A stretch of DNA of 64,000 nucleotides from the NCBI GenBank assembly GCA_949825065.1, contig OX463839.1:30079540-30143539 (forward strand), in the 5' to 3' direction. This document shows positions 23,465 through 34,875 of this stretch, one piece after another. Within the stretch, counting starts at the first letter, position 1. The number at the start of each line of letters is the position of its first letter. Origin of the DNA: Odontocerum albicorne (taxonomy: Eukaryota; Arthropoda; Insecta; Trichoptera; Odontoceridae). The translations under genes and the position numbers were made by a program. Below the pieces are notes generated by a model that ran no database searches, had not been told where the DNA came from, and saw only the letters and a program-made list of their open reading frames with translations.

Positions 23465-23640
23465 TGTATTATATTACATTTTCGTTGGTCTTTTCCAACT
23501 GACTAGAAAGGGTGTTAAAGAGGCCTTAAGTGAAAACCAAACTGGAATCCTTTTTTAAACAATCTGGGTTCCAGCGGGATTTGAACCCGCAACCTCCAGG
23601 TTGAGAGAAAGACGTCTTACAAACTAGGCCACGGAGATCT
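23465..23640 (-). mobile_element. tRNA-derived SINE, family B
   Basis: On the minus strand CCGTGGCCTAGTTTGTAAG (box A) and GCGGGTTCAAATCCCGC (box B within a perfect T-arm stem) are followed by GATTCCAGTTTGGTTTTCAC. This is the best-preserved T-arm among the copies in the window. Confidence 0.8.
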
Positions 23641-23869
23641 TATAAAAAAAGAAGAAAATAAATTACATGCGTGTATTCCTGTATACAATGAAAGTAGGCA
23701 GAAATATGCAAAAAAATCTAAGAAATACTCTAATGCATATATAAATAGAGCTAGAGTGAAAGGTAATTTTGTTAAATGATCTGGATTGAACTAAATTCAT
23801 TTGAAAAACAACAATTTTTTTTTTAATTATAGTTGTTTTCCCGGACCGACGACATAATGCCAGTGAACT

Positions 23870-24035
23870 CATTTATATGAAGGAGTATACGCCAGGGTCA
23901 AGTGATGATAGAGAATAATCTTTTCGATTATTATGTATAAAACTATTGGACAATCAGTGATCTATACATAAAACTATTGGACAATCAGTGATCTATACAT
24001 AAAAATGGTTAGCTAACAGACCACCTGTCAAGTTA
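23870..24035. repeat. Partial dispersed copy of the ~120-bp satellite
   Basis: It has GGAGTATACGCCAGGGTCAA, then two perfect 31-bp tandem units of the AAACTATTGGACAATCAGTG type, then CAGACCACCTGTCAAG. It matches 20983-21420. Confidence 0.75.
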
Positions 24036-24040
24036 TTTAT

Positions 24041-25190
24041 CATTCCTGAATATTAAGCCGAATAAATAGATAGCGATCTTTATCAAGATCAGGAAAGAAT
24101 GGCGTGAGTGATGAACAAAATAAAACTCGTATTATTAGAAAAAAAATTCAAATTGGTATCAGCCGCACTTAAAAATATTTTAAGTGCGTTCATGTAGAAA
24201 AATATTTTGTGAATAATTTTCCAGTTTAAAGTTTATTGTAATTTTTATGCATTTACTTTATTTTATTGTAATATGGCGAGCTTATTGCCGAGGGGCAATC
24301 TCTTCCAATCAATCATACAATTATTTTATCAAGTTTTGAGTGAAAGGTGGAAATTTATATTATTGATGTAGAGGAAAAAACTAAGAAATACCCAAATAAC
24401 AAAACAAAATAAAAAATATATGCATAAAAAATAATAAAACTCGAATAAAGAATCAACAAAAAATTTTAATTTGCACGGTACTCCTTATAGCTGGAAAATT
24501 CGCTGCCAGTTTTTCTGTGTGTAAAAATAATGTTGGTCAAGTTAACTTTTGTCAGCATATTTCCTCGTTCCTTCATACTTAAATTATTTTTTAACATACT
24601 AGACATAACAATTTTAGTCAACCTTTCACAAATGTCAGAATTCCTCAAAAAACTAGCCAGGTATTGGAAAAGGTTATTTTGATTTTGATCGGGTCTTAAA
24701 GTGTTAAACTAAAGTTTTCATGACAGTTTATTCAAATAAAATAAATATATATATAAAACATATCTTTAATATATTTTTTATCATGAAATAGCGATAGACA
24801 ATTTGAATGGATTTAATTGATCTACAAATACAATTAGCACCCTTTATTTCACAATCGGATTGGTTTATTAAATTGAGAGATAACATAAAGTAACAGAATT
24901 GCCATTTCAATTTTTAATCCATCATGGAACGGTACCCCAAAATAAAGAAGAATATAATGGAGAGAAAATATATTCCATATAACGACTATACATGCTCTCT
25001 TGCACATTAATAAAAGGACAATATTAGAGGTGTATCTATTCCTTTCAATAATAGCTGTATCCTCTTTTTGATTAGTGGGAGCGCTCCGAGATGGACTTAA
25101 AAGCGAGGTGGAATATTCTTTTTAATTCTGACTGTATACTAATATTTTTGTAGTAATTATTATGGTAGCATATTTTGAAGTAGTTGCTGG
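24041..25190. other. Non-genic stretch with a LINE tail
   Basis: AT-rich DNA with no convincing gene. At about 24255-24320 GCTTATTGCCGAGGGGCAAT followed by CTCTTCC matches the 3' end of the LINE copies at 35640 and 36540, minus strand. Nothing else recognised. Confidence 0.45.
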
Positions 25191-25199
25191 ATGATTTGG

Positions 25200-25750
25200 A
25201 GATAGTCTACTGAGGTTGCTATTGAATTACTAACTAAAACCCATCGGAAAAGAAATTCACGGATCTCCTTCTCGTGCAATTTGAAACCAGACTGCCAAAT
25301 TTTTAATGATCGTGACAGATCCGTCTTGCAGAACTCGATATTCCATTGCATTTGACAAAGAGGACTAAAACAAAATAAAAAAATACATGGTTTAATGGGT
25401 GTTTTATTTTTTAATAATATTTTAAAGATAAATGATACAAGCAATAATAGCAAGATTTAACATTTTTACATAAATAAAAAAAATCTATGTAGACATACAA
25501 AACAGGATGAATCCCCGCTTGATCATACCACAAACTGCCCCTTTGGGTTGATCTTGAACTGAGTGTAGCTTGCCCACGGAACGGCAAGGCTCCATAGATA
25601 TTTTTTGACGGTTTGCCAAGTCAAATTGTATTTTGACGATTGGTTGGTCTTTGTGAAATTCGCATAAGGAAACATAAGGGCAAACCGTGGACAAGTGGGA
25701 ATCCAGCCAGAAGGAGAGAAATCCATCAAATATATTTAGACATAACATAC
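25200..25750 (-). other. Possible two-exon gene fragment, not identified
   Basis: On the minus strand an open stretch (about 25740-25548) ends at a good donor, CAGTTTGTG|GTATGA. About 170 nt later a strong acceptor (TTTTGTTTTAG at about 25368) opens another coding-like stretch. Several frame combinations are open, for example one joining NPKGQFV to SSLSNAMEYRVLQDG. I do not recognise the protein and the frame cannot be decided. It could be chance or a decayed gene. Confidence 0.2.
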
Positions 25751-27079
25751 ACTCGTATATACTCAGGATATGTTATGACATACTCGTATATGGAAAAAGG
25801 ATCGAATCATAAGTGATTTACCTCGATCCTTTATGTACAAAAATATCAAGCAACATATATTATATTTCATGTATTTGAAAATATTTTAAGTAGATTTAGT
25901 GCATTTTATGAACTAATTAGTACTGGGATACTTTATCGATCAAAAAACATTATGTAGAATAAAACAATAAGAAAAAACGTGTCGCAAGTGAAAAAGTGCT
26001 ATGATGTCTGGCAAGCTTCGATAAGAGTTGATACTCCTAAAACACAACTGAAGCAGTGTTTATCCCTCTTCTAAATATTATTTGAATAATATTTTTACTA
26101 CATTAAACAGTATAGAGATTTTTCAATGGTACTGTAAAAACGTTTGCATAAAATTCCGATGGCAGATTAGAAGCTACATTAATTTTATTGTTTAACCGAA
26201 GGCCGTGCATAATATCCTCTCAAAATACATAAAATATATATTTAAATTACACATAGTTGGTGGTAAAGGGGGAGAGGTTTATCTGAAAATACATAAAATA
26301 TATATTTAATTAGATTATCTGAAAATACATGAAATATATATTTAAATTTTACATAGTTGGTGGTAACGGGGATAGGAGAGGTGGGACCGAACCTTCGGTA
26401 TGACTGGACACTGGTCCGTATCATCTCTAGGAGGAACATAGATATCAAGCTCTCGAGTCACCATGACTGCCATGCCTACATTACACGAGGTGCCCCTGTT
26501 ATCACAGAACGTGACAGATCTATTGTATAATGGAAAGCCGATAAATATATCTGGTAGAGGGCAACAGTAATCACCAGTATTAACTTGAGGCTGAAGATGG
26601 ATGACGACAAGGTTGGAATAACTTGAATAGCTGTAGTATTGCGCTACAGAAGGCAATGGGAAACCACTGTACTATTTTCCCAAGTAAATTCAATGAAAAT
26701 ATCGAGAGGCAGTGCGGTGCATCAAGTTCCAGACAGCAGAAGACCACGACGCTTGACATTGAGCACACGATGAAGAAGACGAATCATATAAACCAGAAAT
26801 TCCCAAACCTATTTGGCCTACCGTCCCCTTTTCAGAAAAATAAAATACTCAACGCTCCCCTGGAAATCTATCTTCTTGAAGCGAACAAACAGAAAGTTAT
26901 AGTGACAAATTTGCGTTCTTTTATGTATCCATATTTTAACCTACGTCCTACAACATAATAAAGAAAGATATTGTAAATAAGACACCTTGAAGCTTGAAAT
27001 TATAAAAAAAAAAAAAAAAATTAATCATAGTAACATTCATAATAAACACAGAAAATCTAGACAATGAAGGGTAATATTC
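25751..27079. other. Non-genic stretch with short repeats
   Basis: The interval 26225-26365 holds two or three diverged copies of a unit with AAAATACATAAAATATATAT and TACATAGTTGGTGGTAA. The interval 26590-26960 is open on the plus strand and contains AGGCAATGGGAAACCACTGT, a phrase I associate with dispersed insect repeats. No gene is supported. Confidence 0.4.
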
Positions 27080-27743
27080 AAATAAAAGTCACGAATAAAA
27101 TAAATAATCCGAACGAGAAGGATGAACCTGGGGCGCTGCTATCAATTGATTAATTTTCGGCTCTATTTTTGTCAGCAGCATTCTTAAACTACCGCAATTC
27201 GCTGTTTGCAGTAAGTTTATTTTTTTAGTTAACAGATTTATGACCGCACTGAATCCACGTTCCACTAATATGACGAAAGAAATGTAATTAAAAACTTTTT
27301 TACTATAACCCATAATTCAGGATAAAGTGTAGGTATATCTGCTTTTGCAGCAAGAACTGTTGGTAGCCATCTTTGAATTCAAATTTCAATTCCTCAACAG
27401 TTGTTATTTCCATTAGTTCTTGTAATTTTGGAGTTTCTTCTGTTTGTACTTGAAAAAGGGTCCAAAACAGAATAGGATATGTTTATTTTGAGATATCTTC
27501 AAATCGTTGATTGAAGTCAGAATGGAGAAGCTCCAATTGCTGACAATAAGTAAGCAAATCTTCATCATGTTTTTCTACTGTTGATATATTAAAAATTCCA
27601 GTTTTTCAAAATTTTCTTATCTTCTCTTCTTTCTTTATACTTCCACCGCCTCCTTATTTTATTCAATGTCCCCCATTTACACCCGAGGCCACTACCCCTC
27701 TCACCCCCAGAGGACGGTATCTTCCACTCTGGGAAAAACGCTG
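27080..27743 (-). pseudogene. hAT transposase remnant
   Basis: Minus-strand translation with breaks gives VEKHDEDLLTYCQQLELLHS and then LVERGFSAVINLLTKKINLL. These are characteristic of the C-terminal and dimerisation region of SCAND3/ZBED-type hAT transposases. The end near 27743, reversed, reads CAGCGTTTTTCCCAGAGTGG, a plausible hAT terminus. The other end is not recognisable. Confidence 0.65.
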
Positions 27744-27869
27744 ATATAAACAATTAAATGTGGCGGTGCTGTAAAATTAAAAGCAACGCAATCAACGTAA
27801 TGTTAGAAATAAAACTTGTCTTTGTTTTGAGCTAAAAATAAATAATACAATTAAGATAAGATTGCTTAC

Positions 27870-28078
27870 CCCAAAATGATCTCTTCAATTGGCATGAATG
27901 TAGCGATCATAAATAATATAGGTAAAGCCAGTGTAAAGACAGCGATCATACACAATAAGAGTGTGATTATCAATTTTATAAATGTGGGAAATGGTAATTC
28001 CAGTAGCCATACTTGAACAATGTCATTTGCTATCAATTTTAAAAATGCTAAAGTTCTCTCGGTAAAACTGCCGCTCCG
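27870..28078 (-). CDS. Orphan exon of an unidentified membrane protein
   Basis: An open 209-nt exon on the minus strand lies between a strong acceptor (TTTTAACTTTTAG) and a strong donor (GG|GTAAGC). It is read in phase 0 and leaves 2 nt. The 69 codons run from RSGSFTERTLAFLKL to ATFMPIEEIILG. They include a hydrophobic run of about 25-30 residues (LIITLLLCMIAVFTLALPIL and onwards), strongly suggestive of a transmembrane helix. I do not recognise the family and found no partner exon with matching phase. It may belong to a gene whose other exons lie outside the readable neighbours, or be a relic. Neither flank is transposon-like. Confidence 0.45.
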
Positions 28079-28708
28079 CTAAAAGTTAAAACAGAAATGT
28101 TAATTTAAAAATAACTATGGTTTGCATGCCAAATAACTCTTTAATATATATTATTATGATAAATAAAAGACGACTTGTACACCGCTTTAGCATGATTTAT
28201 AACTCTAAAGATTTTAGTTTATTATGGCCAAAAAGATTTAATATACTTTTCAATCTATTAATGAATGAAAATTTCAGTACACGATAAAAAAATATAATTG
28301 TCGAAGACACCCACCCATACGTATTCAAAACATTTATACTCCTTTAATTTCCTGTGGATCATGGAAATCTTCCATATGACGATACATCTAAAATTATTAT
28401 AAATTTGTCGAGTATATTTGATTTCCTAAATTATAAAACGTTTTGTTCCTAAATTCCCTAACTTTTCGGACTTCGTTTATGTTTTCAATAACACCCTACT
28501 AATTAATAACACCATTCCCATTACAAATGTGCGTTTTCAAATTTAAGTTCAAACAATTTACGTTTTAAAGTGTTGCATATATTTTAAATGTCAGTTTGAA
28601 AAAATACGTAAATACTATTTTTTTAAGAATTATTGGTGTATCTTAATAACGTTTTCAGGTCACTATATACTCGTATGTATAGTTCGCATGAATCGGGGAT
28701 TACGAGTA
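28079..28708. other. Non-genic stretch
   Basis: AT-rich; no exon-like open frame with good splice sites, no repeat recognised. Confidence 0.4.
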
Positions 28709-30194
28709 CAGGCGGCCCTCGACTTTCGCATTTTCTACTTTCGCACAATTCGCTATTTCGCACATTTTTAAAAATCAATTTTTTTTAGATTTTTGTTGAG
28801 AATCCAAAAATTGTTCGCATCCATCATACAGTCGCTCCCGATCCTATAATTATTAGTTAAATTATCAATACTTATCTCCATCAACAATACTAAAATTATT
28901 GTTGATGGAGAATATTCTTCTAGCCAAATATTCAATGTAGACGAGACGGGTTTCTTTTGAAAAAAAATTGCCCAATCGTACATTCTTATCGAAGGAAGTC
29001 AATTGCCCCTGGACATAAACCTTCTAAAACCGATTGACATTGCTTCTTGGTAGAAACTTAGCTGGTGATTTAAAATTGAATCCAATGTTAATTTATCAAG
29101 CGAAAAATCCCCGAGCATTGAAAGGGAAAGATAAAGAATTGCTTCTAGTTCTTTAGAAATCAAATAAAAAAGGCTGAGTTACTGCGTTAATATTTAAAGA
29201 TTGGTTAACTTTTCATTTCATGCCGGTAGTTACGGAATATTGTAAAGATAAAAATGTACAATTTAAAGCATTATAATCTTAGACAATGCTCCAGGACACC
29301 TAAAATCTCTGCAGAATTGATACCCAGAAATCAATGTTGTGTTTCTTCCTCCCAATACTACCTGCCTCATACAGCCCATTGACCAAACAGTGATAGCTAC
29401 GTTTAAGCGATATTATATGAGGACAATATTGAATAAGGCCATCAAGGCAACTGGCAGGGAAGGTGGGCCTACATTAAGAGATTTTTGGAAGGACTATAAT
29501 ATATGGAACGCAATAAATAATATTGGGGACTCGTGGTCTGAAATAAAAGAGTCAACAATGAAAGGTTCCTGGAAACAATGATGCCCACAAATGATGAGTG
29601 ATTTGATAAATTTTGAAGAAACTCCGGAAACTATCACAGATGAAATCATGAATGAACTAAACTTGGACGTCAACAACGAAGATGTTAATGAGTTGATTGA
29701 ATCTCACTCAGTACCTCTGTCAAATGAATACTTAATTGAGCAACAAGAGTTAAATAAAATACACAATGAAAGGGAGGAAGAAAATGCTGATAAAATCGTC
29801 AAGACTTTGACAATAAAAAATATGAATGAAGCCTTCATGCATCTTGACTATCATAGAAGAAAGTGATCCCAATGGAGAACGTATATATCAAGTACGTAGG
29901 GCGATTGAGAAAGACGCAGCATGCTATAGAACTCTTTATCAAGAAAAGAAAAAAAAAAGGTGGTATTCAACCAACTCTTGACAAGTTTATAAAGAAAACA
30001 TCTGAAAGCACTTAAACACGCCTCGTTAACTCAATTATGTATATTGATAAATAAATATTTTTAATATATTATTGATAGATAAATATTTTAAAATACAATA
30101 TTTGTTGCTTTTTTTACATCCCTCTACTTTCGAACATTCAACATTCGCACACATGTTCAGGAACCAATTATGCGCGAAAGTCGAGGGCCGCCTG
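28709..30194 (+). mobile_element. Tigger/pogo element with perfect terminal repeats (1486 bp)
   Basis: Both ends are CAGGCGGCCCTCGACTTTCG (perfect over 21 bp) flanked by TA. The plus strand holds a Tigger transposase lacking its DNA-binding N-terminus. FLPPNTTCLIQPIDQTVIAT and FKRYYMR (29340-29430) form the conserved DDE-domain block, followed by a C-terminal acidic stretch to 29866. Upstream, LTLLLGRNLAGD and similar fragments are broken by stops. A 14-bp inverted repeat (CTCCATCAACAATA, 28876-28910) lies where the N-terminal half should be, suggesting a rearranged deletion. Confidence 0.88.
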
Positions 30195-30284
30195 TACTCG
30201 TATATGTGGCAAACCATAATTGAAATGTAATCAGAGAGCTAAACTCAGAACACCGCACGAAAATATTCCAGAAGTAAGCGTAAA

Positions 30285-30393
30285 TGGAGTTAAAGGGATG
30301 CATAGCATAAAAATCAATATAGTCCTAGCTGAAAATAGCATTGTTATAGAATTTATAAGATACGCTGGAAACAACATTTTGAATCATCTAAAG
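30285..30393 (+). mobile_element. Reverse-transcriptase fragment split by the hAT element
   Basis: The plus frame NSIVIEFIRYAGNNILNHLK continues after the hAT insertion (34226 on) as KLLNACIDSGEV. Together they resemble the segment of LINE reverse transcriptases just before the VPEDWK-type motif. The 8-bp duplication ATCTAAAG lies at the break. Confidence 0.5.
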
Positions 30394-30470
30394 CATGGGT
30401 CGGCAACCTTTTGTTGTAAGAGGGCCAAATATTTTACGTGGGGATTGGGCCATATGTCATTACGGTATAT

Positions 30471-32662
30471 CAGATCTGTAAATATGAAACCGGAATTTGC
30501 TAATAGATGGCTCCAGTTGTCAATGTAGTGACTGTCAAACCGCGTCATTGGCGCCTTTTTCTTGTGTTTACATTTGTCAAATACTTTTAACTCACAACAA
30601 TACAAGTTTAATACAACTACATATGTTTTCATAGCGTTGAACATGTCTGTTTTTGTGCGTGAAAACTACGATCTGCGGACAGCATTGATTTTCTGTTACC
30701 ATTTGAAGAAAACTGCTGCAGAATCACATCGAATGCTTTTTGACGTGCTTTTTGACGGGCGATTTTGACGTGAGAAATGAAGAACGTGGAAGACCACCGA
30801 GAAAGTTTGAAGATGCCGAATCGCAAGCATTGTTGGATGAGGATGACGCTCAAACGCAACAAAAACTCGCGGATCAATTAAATGTGACACGAGAAGCCGT
30901 CTTCATACGTTTGAAAGCCATGGGAAAGATCCAGAAGGTGGGAAAATGGGTTCCACGTGAACTGAATGAAAGACAGCAGGAAAACCGAAAAACCACTTGC
31001 GAAATGCTGCTCGCCAGGTACGAGTACAAAAGAAAATCATTTTTCCATCGAATTGTGACTGACGATGAAAAATGGATATATTTCGAGAATCCTAAGCGTA
31101 AGAGATCATGAGTAACTCTAAGCAAACCAGCGACATCGACTGCAAGGCCAAATCGCTATGGACGGAAGACAATGCTTTGTTTTTGGTTGGATCAGAAGGG
31201 TGTCATCTATTATGAGCTGCTAAAACCTGGCGAAACTGTTAATACTGAACGTTACCGACAACAAATGATGGATTTGAACCAATCATTGCGTGAAAAACAA
31301 CCAGAATATCAAAAGACGCAACACAAAGTGATTTTGCTTCATGATAATGCACCATCGCACACAGCAAAACCGGTCAAGGAAACGATTGAGGCGTTTAGTT
31401 GGCATATACTTTCGCATGCGGCTTACTCACCAGACTTTGGCTCCAGATTACTACTTATTTGCATCGATGGGACACGCACTTGCTGAGCAGCGCTTCACTT
31501 CTTACGAAAATGGCTCGATGATTGATTTGCCTCAAAAGAGCAACAGTTTTTTTTGGCGTGGCATCCACAAATTGCCAGAAAGATGGGAAAAATGTGTAGC
31601 TAGCGATGGGCAATACTTTGAATAAAATATTTTTTACCATTTTCATACAATAATACATCGATCAATAAGTCACGGGACTAACCAACAGATGGCGCCTCTA
31701 ATAACAAATCCATACCATTCTCAGTTAGTACCAACTTTAAGAAGTTACGTGTCAAACTTTCATGACATTCCGATATTGTGTCATTGAGTTAGTGGTTTTA
31801 GTGACGCTACTTTTGCTATTTTCAAAACAATGGAAAAAACTCAGCGATGGCTTGAAAAGTGTTATCCGGGCTCTGCTCCGTCGAAAACAACCATTTGTCG
31901 GTGGTATGCTGATTTCAAACGCGGTCGTACAGACACAAATGATGCTGAACGCTCTGGTCGTCCAAATGAGGCTGTTACACCACAAAACATAAAAAAACCC
32001 CTCAAAATCGTGATGGAAAATTGCAAAGTTAAAATGCGTAAGATAGCTGACATCTTGAAGATATCATTTAGTAGTGTTGACACTATTTTGCATGAACATT
32101 TGGTCACGAAAAAGCTTTTTTCGAAATGGGTGCCGCGTTTGCTCACAATGGAACAGAAACAACAACGCATCGATGATTCGTTATTGGAGCGTTTGAATGC
32201 AGAAATTGCAAAAAAACGGCACCATATGAAGAAGAAAAAAGTTCTCTTTCATCAGGACAATGCACCGTGTCACAAGTCGATGGTAACAATGACCAAATTG
32301 CATGAGTTAAACTTCGAATTGCTTCCGCACCCACGTATTCTCCAGATTTGCTCCCCAGCGACTATTGGCTGTTCGCAGACCTCAAAAAGATTCTCCAGGG
32401 AAAGAGATTTGGTTCCAATGAAGTAGTGATTGTCAAAACTAACGCCTATTTTGAAACCAAAGATCAATCGTTCTTCACGGCTGGCATAGAAAAGTGAGGA
32501 AAGCGTTGGAATGAATGTATCGCTCTTGAAGGAGACTATGTTGATGAATAAAGAAGATTTTTTGCAAACAAATGTTGTTTTAGTAGTTAGTCCCGGGACT
32601 TATTGATCGATGTGTTAAATGTGTATTTTCTATAAAAAAATCCAGTTTCATATTTACAGACC
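30471..32662 (+). mobile_element. mariner lineage 3, interrupted by a second mariner
   Basis: The ends share TCTGTAAATATGAAAC: left from 30476, right reversed near 32659. The transposase starts at 30643 (MSVFVRENYDLRTALIF) and resembles lineage 1. A frameshift near 30765, a stop at 31111 and another frame change near 31440 break it. VTDDEKW and LLHDNAPSH motifs are present, and the frame ends at 31623. Mariner lineage 4 is inserted between the stop codon and the right terminal repeat. Confidence 0.82.
31653..32615 (+). mobile_element. mariner lineage 4, internally deleted (963 bp)
   Basis: The ends are ATACATCGATCAATAAGTC and, reversed, ACACATCGATCAATAAGTCC, flanked by TA. The transposase starts at 31830 (MEKTQRWLEKCYPGSAPSK) and is open to about 32330. 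However, the segment with the first catalytic Asp is deleted between QQRIDDS and LLERLNAEIA. HQDNAPCH remains, and the frame shifts before the third motif. Confidence 0.88.
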
Positions 32663-32779
32663 TATGTATCTTCAATATTTGTGTACAAATATTTTAGTTT
32701 TAAAAATAAAACGCTAAATATATATTTTTAAGACATTTATTGTAGTTAATAAAACCACGGTAATTTTCTGGGTTATTCT

Positions 32780-33540
32780 TTTTTTTCCTTTTTTTGTCCT
32801 TTCTTAAATATCGGTACTGTGATGCTGGTGCACCATTCTACTGGAGTCTCACCATGTGCCAATATTTTATTTAATAGTTTCCTAATTTCCATAATTAGCT
32901 CCTCACCTGCATATTTCATTATTTCGTTGGATATATTGTCTATTCTAAGAGACTTTCTATTTTTTTATTTCTTAACAGCACAAGACATTTCCGTTTCTGT
33001 GACGATTTCTGGTGTTGTCACAACTAGGTTCAAGGTTTCGCGAAGTTCGTCATCTCTATATAATTCCTCAAAGTATTTCTCCCATGTTTCGGCACTTATT
33101 TTATTATTCTGTGAATACTCGTTAACAGGTTTCTTTTGATTATTTAGCATTTTCCAGACTTTTCTCTGTGCTCCGTATAGATCATGTTCCATGTCTTTGT
33201 AAATTTTATACAAAATTCCTTCTTAATTTTACATATGTCTGCATTAATTCTATTTGTCACTTTTTTATATCTTCTGTATGCCTCCGGTGTTGGGTTGCTT
33301 CTATAGCTTAGATAACTTTGTCTTTTTTCATTTGCTAGTTGTTTCACGTCATCTAAGAACCATGGTTTTATGTTCCGTGCATTGCCATGAATATTAATTT
33401 GTATTTTGCCTATAGCTTCGGAGGATGCGTCATGTATGTTTGTTTTTAACTTTGTCTTGCTTGCTCAATATTATCGTCGTCATTTATAGGGTTCTGCGCA
33501 ACCTTTTCCTTTATTCTTTTTTTGTACAGGTATTTTGTAC
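32780..33540 (-). mobile_element. LINE ORF2 fragment (linker to reverse-transcriptase start)
   Basis: Minus-strand frames contain LSYRSNPTPEAYRRYKKVTN, WEKYFEELYRDDE and IMKYAGEELIMEIRKLLNKI, then SITVPIFKKGQKK. This is the order found between the endonuclease and reverse-transcriptase domains of LINE ORF2. There is at least one frameshift (about 33190). It lies inside the hAT element. Confidence 0.7.
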
Positions 33541-33599
33541 TGTCATCTTCAAGTGACTCGATATTAAATTTTTTTTGGAGGTTTCTTTATGTGTTTTGG

Positions 33600-33840
33600 T
33601 TTCTCCGTGATTATTTTCCCTATAACTAAGTGAAGAAGCAGAAGGCGCTTCTGGAGGGATCATGTGGACCGCATGGAGGATATAAGACTGGCAAGAATCG
33701 CTAAAACTGAAAACCCTAACAGCAGGAGGTTACCAGGAAGGCCACCGAAAAGGTGGAAGGACAGCTGGACGTCATCATCCCAGGACAGCCCACCGTCACA
33801 AACAGGTCATACGACCTAAACCAAGAGGAATAAGAATAAA
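33600..33840 (+). mobile_element. LINE C-terminal fragment, opposite orientation
   Basis: The plus strand reads RRRFWRDHVDRMEDIRLARI and LPGRPPKRWKD, the typical C-terminal end of LINE ORF2 proteins. It faces the neighbouring LINE fragment, so the two come from different insertions or an inversion. Confidence 0.6.
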
Positions 33841-34290
33841 ACAATGAGATTTTTGTAGCAGCAGTTGACTTGCAAGTTTTTTTTATATTAGCTTGCATTT
33901 TTGAAGTAGAGACGCATAGTAACGAGTTGCGTCTAAATGTGAATCTGATAACCGAGAACAGTGTTTGTTTTTTCGGTAATTCAGAATTGAAAAGTTTGCT
34001 CACAAATATATGTACTACCAAACATAGTAATTATTTGCTGAGCAAACCTTTTTAACTCCTCGTAGTTTTCAGAAGACAAACTCCCATAGAAATCCACCAA
34101 GTTAGTGTTTTCCTTAAAATCCATTTTAATGGAAGTGTGTATGATATCGTCCGTCACGTGCGTTGCGGCGAGAATCTTGCGGGCCGCACCAAAACGCCTC
34201 GCGGGCCGCGGGTTGCCGACCGCTGATCTAAAGAAACTATTGAATGCATGCATTGACTCTGGAGAGGTAAGAGTATAAAGTTTCAAGGAA

Positions 34291-34750
34291 AAATTCCGAC
34301 GTGAACTGGTGCAAAAAAGTCAACAAATTCGAAGGCTTATGGATTACTATAAAATATTGTTACTTTCACACATTCAAAAAGATTAACTGATCGGAGTCAA
34401 AAATATAATAACTAATCGGAGTCCTTTCAGCCATTATAACAAGCACAATTTAGAAAAGGTTTTAGAGCAGTTGCGATGATACAATATACTAACGAATGCA
34501 ATCAACCGTTATATTAAAATTGACATTGTATCAACTTTAATAATGTTTTTGATCCTTTTAAAACATAGAAACATTACAATAATGACAATTTGACTATCAC
34601 TACAAAAACCGTACCGATACAAATTAGACGGAGATTCCACATTTACAAGATTATTCAAATATAATATACTCCTATGCTAGAAAAATCACTAACGCTGCCT
34701 TCCTATTCTTACACTCAATTTATATGATAATACTCGTATTTTGAATCCGT
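34291..34750. other. Non-genic stretch
   Basis: AT-rich; nothing recognised. Confidence 0.4.
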
Positions 34751-34754
34751 CAAT

Positions 34755-34875
34755 AATAGTGGGTTTGTACAAGTGATGGATAGCTTGTTCGGAGTTTCGG
34801 GGTTTGTATCCCGAATTGGGGCGAGGCGCCCTTGAGGACAGTGTGTTCTCTAAACGGCGCTATATACTCGTAAAT
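34755..34875 (+). mobile_element. Possible tRNA-derived SINE, family D
   Basis: ATGGATAGCTTGTTCGGAG (box A-like) and GGGGTTTGTATCCCG (box B-like) are followed by TTCTCTAAACGGCGCTATAT, shared with 20345-20470. Confidence 0.5.

Larger units (their letters stand above)
30394..34225 (-). mobile_element. hAT element with nested insertions (3832 bp)
   Basis: The termini are CATGGGTCGGCAACC and, reversed, CAGCGGTCGGCAACCC. Both sides carry the same 8-bp target duplication, ATCTAAAG (30386-30393 and 34226-34233). Near the right end the minus strand encodes the hAT C-terminal dimerisation region (ELKRFAQQ, TMFGSTYICEQTF), broken further on. Most of the interior is later insertions: mariner lineage 3 (30471-32662) carrying mariner lineage 4 (31653-32615), and LINE fragments (32780-33840). 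Confidence 0.88.

Noticed and set aside
23560..23640. tRNA gene candidate
   Set aside because: It has box A, box B and a good T-arm, but it is continuous with a SINE body repeated elsewhere and the acceptor stem does not pair convincingly.
26623..26958. 111-codon plus-strand frame
   Set aside because: Sequence looks like a dispersed repeat (AGGCAATGGGAAACCACTGT) and there is no recognisable domain or splice context.
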